A stretch of 64,000 bases of DNA from Oscillospiraceae bacterium (GTDB lineage: Bacteria; Bacillota; Clostridia; Oscillospirales; Ruminococcaceae), in NCBI GenBank assembly GCA_017460835.1, contig JAFUAD010000012.1, forward strand, positions 1 to 64,000, written 5' to 3'. Positions 23,763 to 32,445 of the stretch are shown piece after piece. A model generated the notes under the pieces. The model was not told the DNA's origin. It saw only the letters and a program-made list of their open reading frames with translations, and did not search any database. Position numbers and translations under genes: made by a program. The stretch's first letter is position 1, and every line of letters starts with the position of its first letter.

Positions 23763-24131
23763 TCAGAACAGAAAATCGCAGTGCTTATTGATTTCCGAGT
23801 TGAATGCGAGCACGCATGCCGCAATCATATCAATAACCCCTTCGATCGTATAGATCAGGTATTGGTTAAACCCGATTTGTCTCAGATTGTCGCGCATATA
23901 TCCGCACGCAAACAGCATCAGAATAATGGCAACCACCGTATTGCTGTGTTTGATCCCGATAAAGAGCACGATCAGGGAAGCAATCCCGAAGAGCAGCGGC
24001 ATCATGAGGTCGCCGCCGAGCACAAGAAAATTGAACACCGGCTTGATGATCATGTAAATTGCAATGCCGACGCTGATGAGCTGTCCGGTGCTGCGCGGAA
24101 AGCTGAGATCGGGCTTCTGCATCTCACTCAT
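23763..24131 (-). CDS. Small integral membrane protein of unknown function
   Basis: The 122 residues have about four hydrophobic segments (17-38, 40-60, 64-78 and 92-110) with short loops. I do not recognise the family. The ATG overlaps the rsfS stop by 4 bp (ATGA), so it is translated with rsfS. It lies between rsfS and leuS in the housekeeping operon. The coupling argues it is a real gene. Confidence 0.65.
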   Translation of the reverse strand: MSEMQKPDLSFPRSTGQLISVGIAIYMIIKPVFNFLVLGGDLMMPLLFGIASLIVLFIGIKHSNTVVAIILMLFACGYMRDNLRQIGFNQYLIYTIEGVIDMIAACVLAFNSEINKHCDFLF

Positions 24132-24502
24132 GCCTGCGCCCCGCTCTCATCAATCAGCAGGGAAGAAATATCGACCTGCTCGCCGTCTGCCCAGAGGTGC
24201 TCAAGCTGGTACTCCTCTCTGGTCTGCGGATAGAACACATGCACGACAATATCGCCGTAATCGAGCACAATCCAGTTTGCGGCGCGGACGCCCTCGACGC
24301 CGCGCGGCTCAATGCCGAGCTGCCCGAGCTGGAAATCCACTTCATCCGCAAGCGACTTCACCTGCGTTGTGCTGGTACCGGTCGCAATGACAAAATAATC
24401 TGCAATAATGGTCAGATTCGTGATGCCGATAACCTTGATATCGGTCGCCTTCTTCTGATCGAGAATTCTCACGATTTTTTCGAGCTTTTCCTGAGTCGTC
24501 AT
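24128..24502 (-). CDS. rsfS: Ribosomal silencing factor RsfS
   Basis: The 124-residue protein belongs to the RsfS/Iojap family, which binds uL14 on the 50S subunit and blocks subunit joining when nutrients are short. Typical segments are visible: DIKVIGITNLTIIADYFVIATGTSTTQVKSLADEV, then GIEPRGVEGVRAANWIVLDYGDIVVHVF and REEYQLEHLWAD. ATG at 24502 has AAGGAGG 6 bp upstream and is preferred over an earlier in-frame ATG. It follows yqeK and nadD, the usual gene order in Firmicutes. Confidence 0.95.
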   Translation of the reverse strand: MTTQEKLEKIVRILDQKKATDIKVIGITNLTIIADYFVIATGTSTTQVKSLADEVDFQLGQLGIEPRGVEGVRAANWIVLDYGDIVVHVFYPQTREEYQLEHLWADGEQVDISSLLIDESGAQA

Positions 24503-24532
24503 AGGAAACCTCCTTTTTTGATTCATAACGGG

Positions 24533-25147
24533 TTATTTCTTCTGCTTTTGCTCCTGCTTTCCGGCAGTGCGCTCCAGATAATAATTATACGCCTCGACGG
24601 TCGAGACCGGAAGCGGCGTACCCTTTTTCAGCACGCTTTCGATCGCAAACTGGAATGCGAACAGCATCGCCTTATCGAGATCGTTCTGCGCCATTTTCCG
24701 GAGCCTGTCCACATCCCGGTAGGTGCGGTCTGCGGAGATCAGGTCGGCCATATAGACGACCTCCTCCAGCCGCGTCATGTTGGCATGCCCGACGGTATGC
24801 CAGCGCGCCGCGCTCAGCACCTCTGCATCCTCGATGCCGAGCTCTGCATGCATATACGATGCCGCCGCGATGCCGTGCCAGACCGGCTTGCAGCGCCATT
24901 CCGTCCCGCTGACGGGAAACGGCCCGCTGCGCATCAGCTTCTCCTGCTCCGGGAACGGCAGCTCCTTGCAGCAGTCGTGCAGCAATCCGGCGAGATACGC
25001 CTTGTCGGGGTCGGCGCCCCAGCGCTCCGCCAGCATATGCGATGCCCGTGCTACATTCACAGAATGCGTAAAGCGCTTCTTGGAGAGCCGCACCTTCAGC
25101 AGCGCGGTCAAGGTACGGACCTGTTCATTCTGCTCCGCTTTGCCCAT
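24533..25147 (-). CDS. yqeK: HD-domain Ap4A hydrolase, YqeK family
   Basis: The 204 residues match YqeK, an HD-domain enzyme that splits diadenosine tetraphosphate symmetrically into ADP. Metal ligands are visible: HSVNVARAS near 27, LLHDCCKE near 55, and further histidines in HGIAAASYM and RWHTVGH, then MADLISADR. ATG at 25147 has CAGGAG upstream; a GTG three codons earlier is too close to it. It overlaps nadD by 23 bp and is followed by rsfS, the standard nadD-yqeK-rsfS order. Confidence 0.92.
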   Translation of the reverse strand: MGKAEQNEQVRTLTALLKVRLSKKRFTHSVNVARASHMLAERWGADPDKAYLAGLLHDCCKELPFPEQEKLMRSGPFPVSGTEWRCKPVWHGIAAASYMHAELGIEDAEVLSAARWHTVGHANMTRLEEVVYMADLISADRTYRDVDRLRKMAQNDLDKAMLFAFQFAIESVLKKGTPLPVSTVEAYNYYLERTAGKQEQKQKK

Positions 25148-25772
25148 GCTGTTCACACTCCTGTTCCGTCCGGTAAAGATGATTGTTTCGTATATATTGT
25201 ACTACATTTTCCGGCAAAACGCAAGAGCAATCTGCACCGTTCCGGATTTTTTCGCGGATTTCCGTCGAGGAGACCGGAAATGCCGCAGCGCGCAGAATCC
25301 GGATCTCAGCGCCGGGAACCTGCTGCTTCAGCGCCTTCGCCTTTTCTCTGAGCGCCGGCAGATCGCCGGTTTCGCGCGAAACTGCGCAGATTCCGGCCAT
25401 GCGCAGGATCTCCTGCCATTCCCGCCACGCATCAAAGCTCAGCAGCATATCGCTGCCGATCAGCAGCGTCCATTCCGTATCCGGCTGCATCTGCGTCAGC
25501 GCCCGCAGCGTCTCGACCGTATAGCTTTTGCCTTCCTTCCGGATCTCGTAATCCGAAACGGTCATCCACGGATACGCCTCTGCCGCCAGCCGGCACATCG
25601 CAAGGCGGTGCGCCGCGTCCGCATATTCGGCAGTGCTCTTGTGCGGCGCCGTGCCCGCCGGCATCAGCAGAATGCCGTCGAGCTTCATGCCGCGCTTCAC
25701 CGCCTTTACAAGGTGCAGATGCCCCAGATGAATCGGGTTGAAGCTGCCGCCGAATAATCCGAGCCGCTGCAT
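25125..25772 (-). CDS. nadD: Nicotinate-nucleotide adenylyltransferase
   Basis: The 215-residue enzyme adenylates nicotinate mononucleotide in NAD synthesis. The nucleotidyltransferase motif is GGSFNPIHLGHLHL at residues 8-21, and the second motif is VSSTEIREKIRNG near 178. PAGTAPHKS and WTLLIGSDML are also typical of NadD. It overlaps the yhbY stop by one base (TAATG) and the yqeK start by 23 bp, so the three are tightly coupled. Confidence 0.95.
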   Translation of the reverse strand: MQRLGLFGGSFNPIHLGHLHLVKAVKRGMKLDGILLMPAGTAPHKSTAEYADAAHRLAMCRLAAEAYPWMTVSDYEIRKEGKSYTVETLRALTQMQPDTEWTLLIGSDMLLSFDAWREWQEILRMAGICAVSRETGDLPALREKAKALKQQVPGAEIRILRAAAFPVSSTEIREKIRNGADCSCVLPENVVQYIRNNHLYRTEQECEQHGQSGAE

Positions 25773-26080
25773 TATTTCTTCGCCTTCTGCGTCACGAGCC
25801 GGATCACCGGCTTTTTCGGGTGCGGCTTATACAGCACAAAGCGGTTGCCGATCGCGCACACCACCTCGGCGCCGGTCTCTCCCGCGAGCATTTCCGCAGC
25901 CTCCCGCGCCGTAAATTCGCAGGTTTCGAGCACATGCCCCTTGATGAGCTCGCGCTTCAGGAGCGCATCGGCCGCCTGCTTCGTGAGCTCAGCGGACATG
26001 CCGCCCTTTCCGACGGTCAGGATGCTCTCCATCTGGTTTGCCATTCCGCGCAGCTGTGCGCGCTGTTTACTTGTCAGCAT
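25772..26080 (-). CDS. yhbY: YhbY-type CRM-domain RNA-binding protein
   Basis: The 102-residue single CRM-domain protein is related to E. coli YhbY and plant CRS1 domains and binds the large ribosomal subunit precursor. Typical parts are LTSKQRAQLRGMANQ at the start, the loop TVGKGGMS, and IGNRFVLYK near the end. It lies between rdgB and nadD in the operon; its stop overlaps the nadD start. Confidence 0.92.
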   Translation of the reverse strand: MLTSKQRAQLRGMANQMESILTVGKGGMSAELTKQAADALLKRELIKGHVLETCEFTAREAAEMLAGETGAEVVCAIGNRFVLYKPHPKKPVIRLVTQKAKK

Positions 26081-26114
26081 ATTATTTCTCCCTTTTCTGC
26101 ACCGTTCCTGCGCA

Positions 26115-26711
26115 TCAGCGCCCGCGGAAAAACGCGAGCACCTGCATCAGCGCATTGTGCCGGTGCGAGACCGCATTCTTTTCCTCTGCCGGAATTTCGG
26201 CAAAGCTCCTGCCCTCATAGGCAAACACCGGATCATAGCCAAAGCCGTTTTCGCCGCGGGGCGCATGCAGGATGCTGCCCTCGACCCTGCCCTCGAAAAG
26301 ATGCCGGGTGCCGTCGGGCTCGATCAGACACATCGCGCAGGAAAAATGCGCGCCGCGCTGCCCCTCCGGAACATGCTCCATCGCGGAAAGCAGCTTTGCG
26401 ATGCGGTCGGCATCCGCGGCATTCTCCCCTGCCCAGCGGTGCGAGTACACGCCCGGCTCGCCGTTCAGCGCATCGACCGCAAGCCCGCTGTCATCCGCGA
26501 GCACATAGCAGCTTTCGCCTTTCTGCTCTGCGGCGGCGCGGATCGCCTGCGCCTTGATCTGCGCATTCTCCGCGAAGGTTGTGCCGTTTTCCTCGACATC
26601 AAAATCAAATCCCGCCTCGCGCTGCGAGATCACCGTAATATCCGTATCTGCGAGGATTTCGCGTATTTCCCGCAGCTTGTTCCGATTGTTCGTCGCAAGA
26701 ATCAGGTTCAT
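26115..26711 (-). CDS. rdgB: XTP/dITP pyrophosphatase (RdgB/HAM1)
   Basis: The 198-residue enzyme hydrolyses non-canonical purine triphosphates such as dITP and XTP. Family motifs are present: ATNNRNKLREIREIL at 5-19, GTTFAENAQIKA, ADDSGLAVDALNG with the catalytic Asp pair, GFGYDPVF, and SHRHNAL. ATG at 26711 is chosen: GAGGG lies just upstream, and the longer frame runs through the end of ftsY. It starts 10 bp past the ftsY stop. Confidence 0.95.
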   Translation of the reverse strand: MNLILATNNRNKLREIREILADTDITVISQREAGFDFDVEENGTTFAENAQIKAQAIRAAAEQKGESCYVLADDSGLAVDALNGEPGVYSHRWAGENAADADRIAKLLSAMEHVPEGQRGAHFSCAMCLIEPDGTRHLFEGRVEGSILHAPRGENGFGYDPVFAYEGRSFAEIPAEEKNAVSHRHNALMQVLAFFRGR

Positions 26712-26721
26712 CCCGCTGCCC

Positions 26722-28005
26722 TCATTTCTTTCTGCGGAAGAATCCGAAGAAGCCTTTTTTCTTCGGGGTTTCTTCCTCTGCATCCGCCTCTGCGGATTCC
26801 GTATCTTCATCGCTCTCCGCAGCGGGTTCATCGGATTCCGCTGCATCCCCGTCATCGGTCAGGCTCAGCAGCCCCTCCTCTGCCGGGATGCGCTCATCCT
26901 CGGGAATGCGCTCGTCCTCGGGAATGCGCTCCTCCTCGGGAATCCACTCGCTCTGCGGGATCTCCTCGCTGACGGGCGTCTCCTCCTCCGGCTCAGAATC
27001 CGGCTCCTCTGCGTATTCCGCATCGGGCTCCGGTGCCTCCTCTGCATCGGGCAGACCGGGCTCCTCCTGCTCCGAACGGCGCTCGTTTTCATCCGCCTCG
27101 CGGTCAAACAGCGCATCGACAAAGCTCTTTGCTTCAAATTTCTGGAGATCGTCAATGCCCTCGCCGACGCCGATCAGCTTGACCGGAATGCCGAGCTCAT
27201 TGCGGATGGAGATGACGATGCCGCCCTTTGCGGTGCCGTCGAGCTTCGTCAGGACAATGCCCGTGATCGGGGCGACCTCCTGAAAGAGCCGCGCCTGATT
27301 GACCGCGTTCTGTCCGGTCGTCGCATCGAGCACCAGCAGGCACTCCTTCGCGCAGCCCTCCGCCTCGCGGTCGATGATGCGGTTGATCTTCGCGAGCTCC
27401 TGCATCAGATTTTTCTTGTTGTGGAGTCTGCCCGCGGTGTCGCAGATCAGCACATCGCACTGCCGCGCCTTTGCGGCGGTGATGCCGTCAAATACGACGG
27501 ATGCGGGGTCGCTGCCCTCCGAATGGCGCACAAGCTCAACGCCCGCGCGGTCCGTCCAGACGGCGAGCTGGTCGATCGCGGCGGCACGGAAGGTATCCGC
27601 CGCAGCAACAATCACGCGCTTGCCCTCCTGCTTAAACTGATGGCAGAGCTTGCCGATCGTCGTGGTCTTGCCCGCGCCGTTTACGCCGATGACGAGAATC
27701 ACGGAGGGCGTTGTCGAGAGATTCAGCTCCTCGTCCTCGCCGAGCATTTCGGAGGTGATCTCCTGAATCAGCCCCATGATATCGTTCGGGTCGGTGATGC
27801 CGCGCTCCTTGACGCGGTCGCGCAGCTCGTCACAGATCTGCACTGCCGTCTCTGCGCCCATGTCGCCCATGATCATGGTCTCCTCGAGCTGCTCGAACAG
27901 ATCCTCGTCGATCTTGGTGAAAGAACCGAGCAGCTTGCGCAGCCCGTTAATCACGCTGTTGCGCGTCTTGCGCAGTCCGTCCCGGATTTTCGCAAAAATG
28001 CCCAT
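26722..28005 (-). CDS. ftsY: Signal recognition particle receptor FtsY with C-terminal acidic region
   Basis: The 427-residue SRP receptor delivers ribosomes to the membrane. It begins with an amphipathic basic helix (MGIFAKIRDGLRKTRN), and the NG GTPase core spans about 20-310: P-loop GVNGAGKTTTIGKL near 109, DTAGR near 197, TKLDGTAKGG near 257. About 110 residues then follow that are highly acidic, contain a tandem PEDERI repeat, and end in KKKGFFGFFRRKK. The acidic domain of FtsY is normally N-terminal, so this arrangement is unusual. ATG 28005 has AAAGGAGG 6 bp upstream. It follows smc, the usual neighbour. Confidence 0.94.
   Translation of the reverse strand: MGIFAKIRDGLRKTRNSVINGLRKLLGSFTKIDEDLFEQLEETMIMGDMGAETAVQICDELRDRVKERGITDPNDIMGLIQEITSEMLGEDEELNLSTTPSVILVIGVNGAGKTTTIGKLCHQFKQEGKRVIVAAADTFRAAAIDQLAVWTDRAGVELVRHSEGSDPASVVFDGITAAKARQCDVLICDTAGRLHNKKNLMQELAKINRIIDREAEGCAKECLLVLDATTGQNAVNQARLFQEVAPITGIVLTKLDGTAKGGIVISIRNELGIPVKLIGVGEGIDDLQKFEAKSFVDALFDREADENERRSEQEEPGLPDAEEAPEPDAEYAEEPDSEPEEETPVSEEIPQSEWIPEEERIPEDERIPEDERIPAEEGLLSLTDDGDAAESDEPAAESDEDTESAEADAEEETPKKKGFFGFFRRKK
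26884..26940 (-). repeat. 18-bp tandem repeat in ftsY
   Basis: Three near-identical 18-bp units encode the repeated hexapeptide PEDERI in the acidic tail. The unit is two codon triplets long by six, so length changes would stay in frame. Confidence 0.8.
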
Positions 28006-28019
28006 AACCAGCCTCCTTT

Positions 28020-28101
28020 GCGGTATCGCGTCGCGATGATTGATAATGGGGCTTCGCCCCAAACCCTACCAGAGGGATAGGATCCCTCTGGACTCCCATT
28101 A
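28020..28101 (+). repeat. Palindromic interspersed repeat, copy 3
   Basis: This matches the units at 5937-5995 and 6043-6106: TTGATAATGGGGC, the stem GGGGC/GCCCC, then CCAGAGGGATA and its inverse, ending ACTCCCATT. It lies in the 112-bp gap between smc and ftsY, directly next to the ftsY ribosome site, and would be transcribed with the operon. Confidence 0.85.
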
Positions 28102-28117
28102 TGATGATATTGCGGTG

Positions 28118-31100
28118 TTATTCGGTGATTGCGACGCCGTTCTGGTCGAGCCGCAGCAGGCGCGATACGCCGTCCTCCTGCATTGTGACGCCGTAGAGGA
28201 CATTTGCCTCGTCCATTGCACTGCGGCGGTGCGTAACCACAACAAACTGCACCTGCCCGAAGAAATGCTTGAGATACTGTGCGTATTTGCGCACATTGAC
28301 CTCGTCGAGCGCCGCATCGATCTCGTCCAGAATACAGAACGGTGCCGGCCGCAGCTTCAGAATGGCAAAGTAAATGCAGATTGCAACAAAGGACTGCTCG
28401 CCGCCGGAGAGGGAAATCAGATTCTTGATGACCTTGCCCGGCGGGGCGACCCGAATCTCAATGCCGGATTCGAGAATGTGCTCCGGATCGGTCAGCTCCA
28501 GCGAGGCGCTGCCGCCGCCGAACAGCTCGGTAAAGATTTCGCCGAAATATTCGTTGATCTTCATGAAGCTGTCGCGGAAAATCTCGCACATATCGGAGGT
28601 GAGCTGCTCAATGAGCTGCTCCAGCTCCTGCTTGGCATTTGCGATATCGGCAAGCTGCGACGAAAGGTCGGCATATCGCCCGGAGACCTCGCGGTATTCA
28701 TCCACGGCCGCAACATTGACGCTGCCGAGCGCGCGGATTTTCGCCTTGACGGAATTGAGCTGCGTTTCGCTCTCCTTGACGTTTTCGATCGGCTTTGCCT
28801 GCGCTTCGGCCTCGGTGCGGGTCAGCTCATAGGAATCGCCGAGCCGGAACACGAGGTCGTCGATCTCGCGCTGCACCGTATTCTGCCGCTCCTCGACGCG
28901 CGTCCGCTCTGCGGACTGCTTTTCTCTGGCATCCCGCAGCGCATCCATGCCCTCCCGGATCAGGCGGGTATGGCGTTCCTTTTCGTCATGATCGCGGCGG
29001 AGCTGCTGGGTTTTCTCCTGCATCTCCCTGATCTGCTCCCGGCGCGCATCCTGTCCTTCCTTCAGTGTGACAATTTCCTGCTGCCGGGCCGTGATATTGT
29101 TCTTTTCGCGCCTGATGTCCTCCAGCAGCGCCGCGAGCTGATCGCCTGCCTGCTCCATAGACTGCGCCATTGCGATCCGGCGGCGGCGCTCACTCTCTAA
29201 ATCCTTTGCAAGCTCTGCCGCTTTGATCTTATCCTCGGAGATTCCCTGCGAGAGCAGCTCCTGCTCGCTGAGCATCCGGGTCTGCGTCACGGAGCTCTCG
29301 CGCAGCGCGGCCTCCTCCTGCTGCACCTTGCTGTCGAGCGCAGCCTTTGCGGCCTTTGCCTCCCGGATTTTCTCCTCGGTCAGACGGATTTTCTCCTGCA
29401 ATCTCGCACGCTGCTCCGCTTCATTCTCCTGCCATGCGGCATCGGAATTCGCGCGCGCCTGCAATGCGGCGAGCTGCTGCTGCACATCGTGCTCCTGCTC
29501 CTGAAGCTCGGAGAGCATGGCCTGTGCGCCCTCGATATCGGTCAGCAGCTTGGCCCATTCCGCCTTGCGCTTTGCGGTATCGGCGCGGAGCTGCTCCTGC
29601 TGTGCCTCCAGCTCCCTGAGCTGATTCGAGGCCTCCTCAAGCTCGTGCGTCCGGGTGATGACACCCGCGGAGCGTGCCGCAGAGCCGCCCGTATAGGAGC
29701 CGCCCGCGTTCACGACCTGACCGTCCAGCGTCACGATGCGGAAGCGGTACTGATACTGCTTTGCGATGCGCGATGCAGCGTCGATATCCTCCGCGACGAC
29801 GATTCTGCCGAGCAAATTCTCCATAATCCCGCGGTAGCGCTCATCAAACCGCACCAGATCGCAAGCGAGCGCGACAAAGCCGTCGATGCTGTCCGGTGTT
29901 TCGCGCAGCCGGCTGCCGCGGATGGTCGTCAGCGGAAGAAAGGTCGCTCTGCCGCCGTGAACATCCTTGAGATAGCGCATGCAGCGCTTGGCGGTGTCCT
30001 CGTTCTCGACGATCACATTTTGCAGTGCGCCGCCGAGCGCCGTCTCGATCGCGGTGCCGTATTCCGTTGATACGGTGATGCGCTGCGCGACAGTGCCGTG
30101 AACGCCGCTGATTCTGCCGCCGGACGCGACCTTGAGGATCTGCCGGACGCTGCCGGCATAGCCCTCCATATTCTGTTCCAGATCGCGGAGAATGCGCAGC
30201 TTTTGCTGAAGCTGATTGTACTCCGCGGTCACCTGATTCGATTTTTCAAGAAGCTGCTGATATTTCTGCTCCCGGATGCCCGCGAGCTGCCTGCATCCGT
30301 CCAGACGGTTCTGCTGCTCCTTCTGCTTTTCGTGAATGTCGGCAAGCTGATGATGGAGCACCTGCTCCTGCTTTTCGTAGTCCTTCAGGCGCGCGCTGAC
30401 ATCGGTGCTGTCGGCCTCGGCGCGGCGCAGCATTTCCTGCGTTTCTTCGAGCTCGCGCTCGGTGCCCTGCATCCGGACATCGGCCTCATTCTGCTGCAAA
30501 TACAGCCGCCGCAGTGCGCTGTCCTGCTCGCTGATCGCGTTTGCGCGGGCTTCGTTCTGCGCCGTGAGGATATCAAATTCCTGAATCCGCGCCTGTATTT
30601 CCAGTGTCAGATCAGCCTGACGCTGCGTCAGCGTTTCGAGGAAGGCATCCTGCTCCTTGAGCTTCTGCTCCCACTCGCCGCCGGAATCGTGCAGATCGTT
30701 CTGCTGTGCCTGAAGCTGCGCGATGCGGTCGGTGCTGTGCTGAATCTCATTCTCACAGACCGCGATTTTCGCTGTCACCTCAGCATTTTCCTGCTCCGAC
30801 GCCACAATTTTATTTTGCAGCGCATCAATATCGGCGGTCGCCTGCTGCATATCCTGAAACGCGAGCTGGAGCTTTTCCTCCTCGCGCTCCAGATCGCTCT
30901 GCAAATTCTCATACTCCGCGGTAAGCTGCAAATAGCTGTCCGAGAGCGACTGAAGCTGCGTGCTGAGGATGCCGAGCCGGTGAACCCAGAAGGACACCTC
31001 CAGCACTCTGCGCTCCTCTGCGAGCACGATGTATTTTTCCGCCTTTTCCGCCTGAGATTTCAGCGGCCCGAGCCGGCTTTCCAGCTCCTGCGCGATATCC

Positions 31101-31675
31101 GTCAGGCGGAGCATGTTCTCCTCTGCGGCGGCGAGCCTGCGCTCCGCCTCCTGCTTGCGGTAGCGGAACTTCGATACGCCCGCTGCCTCCTCAAAAATAT
31201 CCCGGCGCTCATTGGATTTCGCGCCGACAATCTCCGCAATTCTGCCCTGCCCGATGATCGCGTAGCCGTCCCTGCCGAGGCCGGTGTCCATGAACAGCTC
31301 GTTGATATCCTTCAGGCGGACATTTTTTCCGTTTATCAGGTATTCGCTGTCTCCGCTTCGGTAGAGCCGGCGCGTGATCGCGACCTCGGGCTCCGGCTCC
31401 GGGAGCGCACGGTCGCTGTTGTCGATCGTCAGCGTAACCGCCGCAAAGCCCATCTGCTTGCGCGTTTTGGTGCCGGAGAAGATGACATCCTCCATGCTCT
31501 TGCCGCGCAGCTCCTTCGTGGACTGCTCGCCGAGCACCCAGCGCACCGCATCGCCGATGTTGCTTTTGCCGCTGCCGTTCGGTCCGACAACCGCCGTAAA
31601 GCCCTCGTCAAAGCTGAGACTGATTTTATCGGGGAATGATTTGAAGCCTTGCAGCTCCAGTGATTTTAAGTACAT
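28118..31675 (-). CDS. smc: Chromosome segregation protein SMC
   Basis: The 1185-residue ATPase condenses and segregates the chromosome. Walker A GPNGSGKSNIGDAV is near residue 32. Two long coiled coils flank the hinge domain (about 505-665, with TVAQRITVSTEYGTAIETALGGALQNVIVE). The C-terminal head has LSGGEQSFVAICIYFAI and Walker B ILDEIDAALDE. ATG 31675 (MYLKSLELQGFKSF) has AAGGGA upstream; the frame is open earlier by chance. rnc, a small membrane protein gene, smc and ftsY follow in order, a common Firmicute arrangement. Confidence 0.97.
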   Translation of the reverse strand: MYLKSLELQGFKSFPDKISLSFDEGFTAVVGPNGSGKSNIGDAVRWVLGEQSTKELRGKSMEDVIFSGTKTRKQMGFAAVTLTIDNSDRALPEPEPEVAITRRLYRSGDSEYLINGKNVRLKDINELFMDTGLGRDGYAIIGQGRIAEIVGAKSNERRDIFEEAAGVSKFRYRKQEAERRLAAAEENMLRLTDIAQELESRLGPLKSQAEKAEKYIVLAEERRVLEVSFWVHRLGILSTQLQSLSDSYLQLTAEYENLQSDLEREEEKLQLAFQDMQQATADIDALQNKIVASEQENAEVTAKIAVCENEIQHSTDRIAQLQAQQNDLHDSGGEWEQKLKEQDAFLETLTQRQADLTLEIQARIQEFDILTAQNEARANAISEQDSALRRLYLQQNEADVRMQGTERELEETQEMLRRAEADSTDVSARLKDYEKQEQVLHHQLADIHEKQKEQQNRLDGCRQLAGIREQKYQQLLEKSNQVTAEYNQLQQKLRILRDLEQNMEGYAGSVRQILKVASGGRISGVHGTVAQRITVSTEYGTAIETALGGALQNVIVENEDTAKRCMRYLKDVHGGRATFLPLTTIRGSRLRETPDSIDGFVALACDLVRFDERYRGIMENLLGRIVVAEDIDAASRIAKQYQYRFRIVTLDGQVVNAGGSYTGGSAARSAGVITRTHELEEASNQLRELEAQQEQLRADTAKRKAEWAKLLTDIEGAQAMLSELQEQEHDVQQQLAALQARANSDAAWQENEAEQRARLQEKIRLTEEKIREAKAAKAALDSKVQQEEAALRESSVTQTRMLSEQELLSQGISEDKIKAAELAKDLESERRRRIAMAQSMEQAGDQLAALLEDIRREKNNITARQQEIVTLKEGQDARREQIREMQEKTQQLRRDHDEKERHTRLIREGMDALRDAREKQSAERTRVEERQNTVQREIDDLVFRLGDSYELTRTEAEAQAKPIENVKESETQLNSVKAKIRALGSVNVAAVDEYREVSGRYADLSSQLADIANAKQELEQLIEQLTSDMCEIFRDSFMKINEYFGEIFTELFGGGSASLELTDPEHILESGIEIRVAPPGKVIKNLISLSGGEQSFVAICIYFAILKLRPAPFCILDEIDAALDEVNVRKYAQYLKHFFGQVQFVVVTHRRSAMDEANVLYGVTMQEDGVSRLLRLDQNGVAITE

Positions 31676-31694
31676 ATATGACTTCCCTTTATGT

Positions 31695-32426
31695 TCATTT
31701 CGGGCTGAGCTGAACCGAGCTGACCATCTGCTTTGCGGTCGTGTCATCTGTACGGAATACGATGAAAATTTTGTCGCTCCGGCTGTCATCCGGATAAACC
31801 GTCAGTGTCCAGTCGGCAACTGCGCTCACAAGCTCAGAGCGGGCGCGGCTGACATAGCCCTTCGCGCCGCTGACGGCAAGCTCCCATGTGTCCTCCATTT
31901 CCCATGCTCCGTTTTTGGTCGCTGCCAACTCTTTGAAGACCTTGCGGTCCGTGCCGCGCAGCTTCAGGCAGTCCTTCGGCATCAGCGTGCCCTTGCAGTA
32001 CCAGAGCAGCTCTGTCCGCGCATCGGTATCCGTCGGAAACGGCGCGCCGACCGCATCAAAATAGCTGCGGTAATCCGCCTTCGCATACTCCTGCGAATCC
32101 CACGGATCCACATACTGCGACATCAGCGTCTGATCGTGCCGCGTCAGAAAAACCGCCGTTTTCCCGTCCGCATTGAGGAAGCTGCGCCCGTTGTCGCGCA
32201 GCGTATAATCGGCAGGGACAGAAATACACAGCCCTTCGACCGTATACGGCACAAAATCCGACGGCACGCTGTACGGCGTAAAAACCGGAATGGTTTTTTC
32301 AATATTCCGGTACTTCCATTTCACCTGAAAATAGGTAAACAGTCCCGGCACCAATGCGAAAACCGCCGCGCCCGCCGCAAGAATGACGCCGCCCGCGATG
32401 CACAGGATTCTGACCCGTTTTTTCAT
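31695..32426 (-). CDS. Membrane-anchored protein of unknown function
   Basis: The 243 residues have one N-terminal helix (7-29) and an extracytoplasmic region of about 210 residues with beta-rich character (PFTPY-like segment, EGLCISVPADYTL, KTAVFLTR). I do not recognise a family. GGGAGG lies before the ATG. It is 19 bp after rnc and 19 bp before smc on the same strand, so it belongs to the operon but has no clear functional tie. Confidence 0.6.
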   Translation of the reverse strand: MKKRVRILCIAGGVILAAGAAVFALVPGLFTYFQVKWKYRNIEKTIPVFTPYSVPSDFVPYTVEGLCISVPADYTLRDNGRSFLNADGKTAVFLTRHDQTLMSQYVDPWDSQEYAKADYRSYFDAVGAPFPTDTDARTELLWYCKGTLMPKDCLKLRGTDRKVFKELAATKNGAWEMEDTWELAVSGAKGYVSRARSELVSAVADWTLTVYPDDSRSDKIFIVFRTDDTTAKQMVSSVQLSPK

Positions 32427-32445
32427 TGAGGTTCCTCCCTATGCG

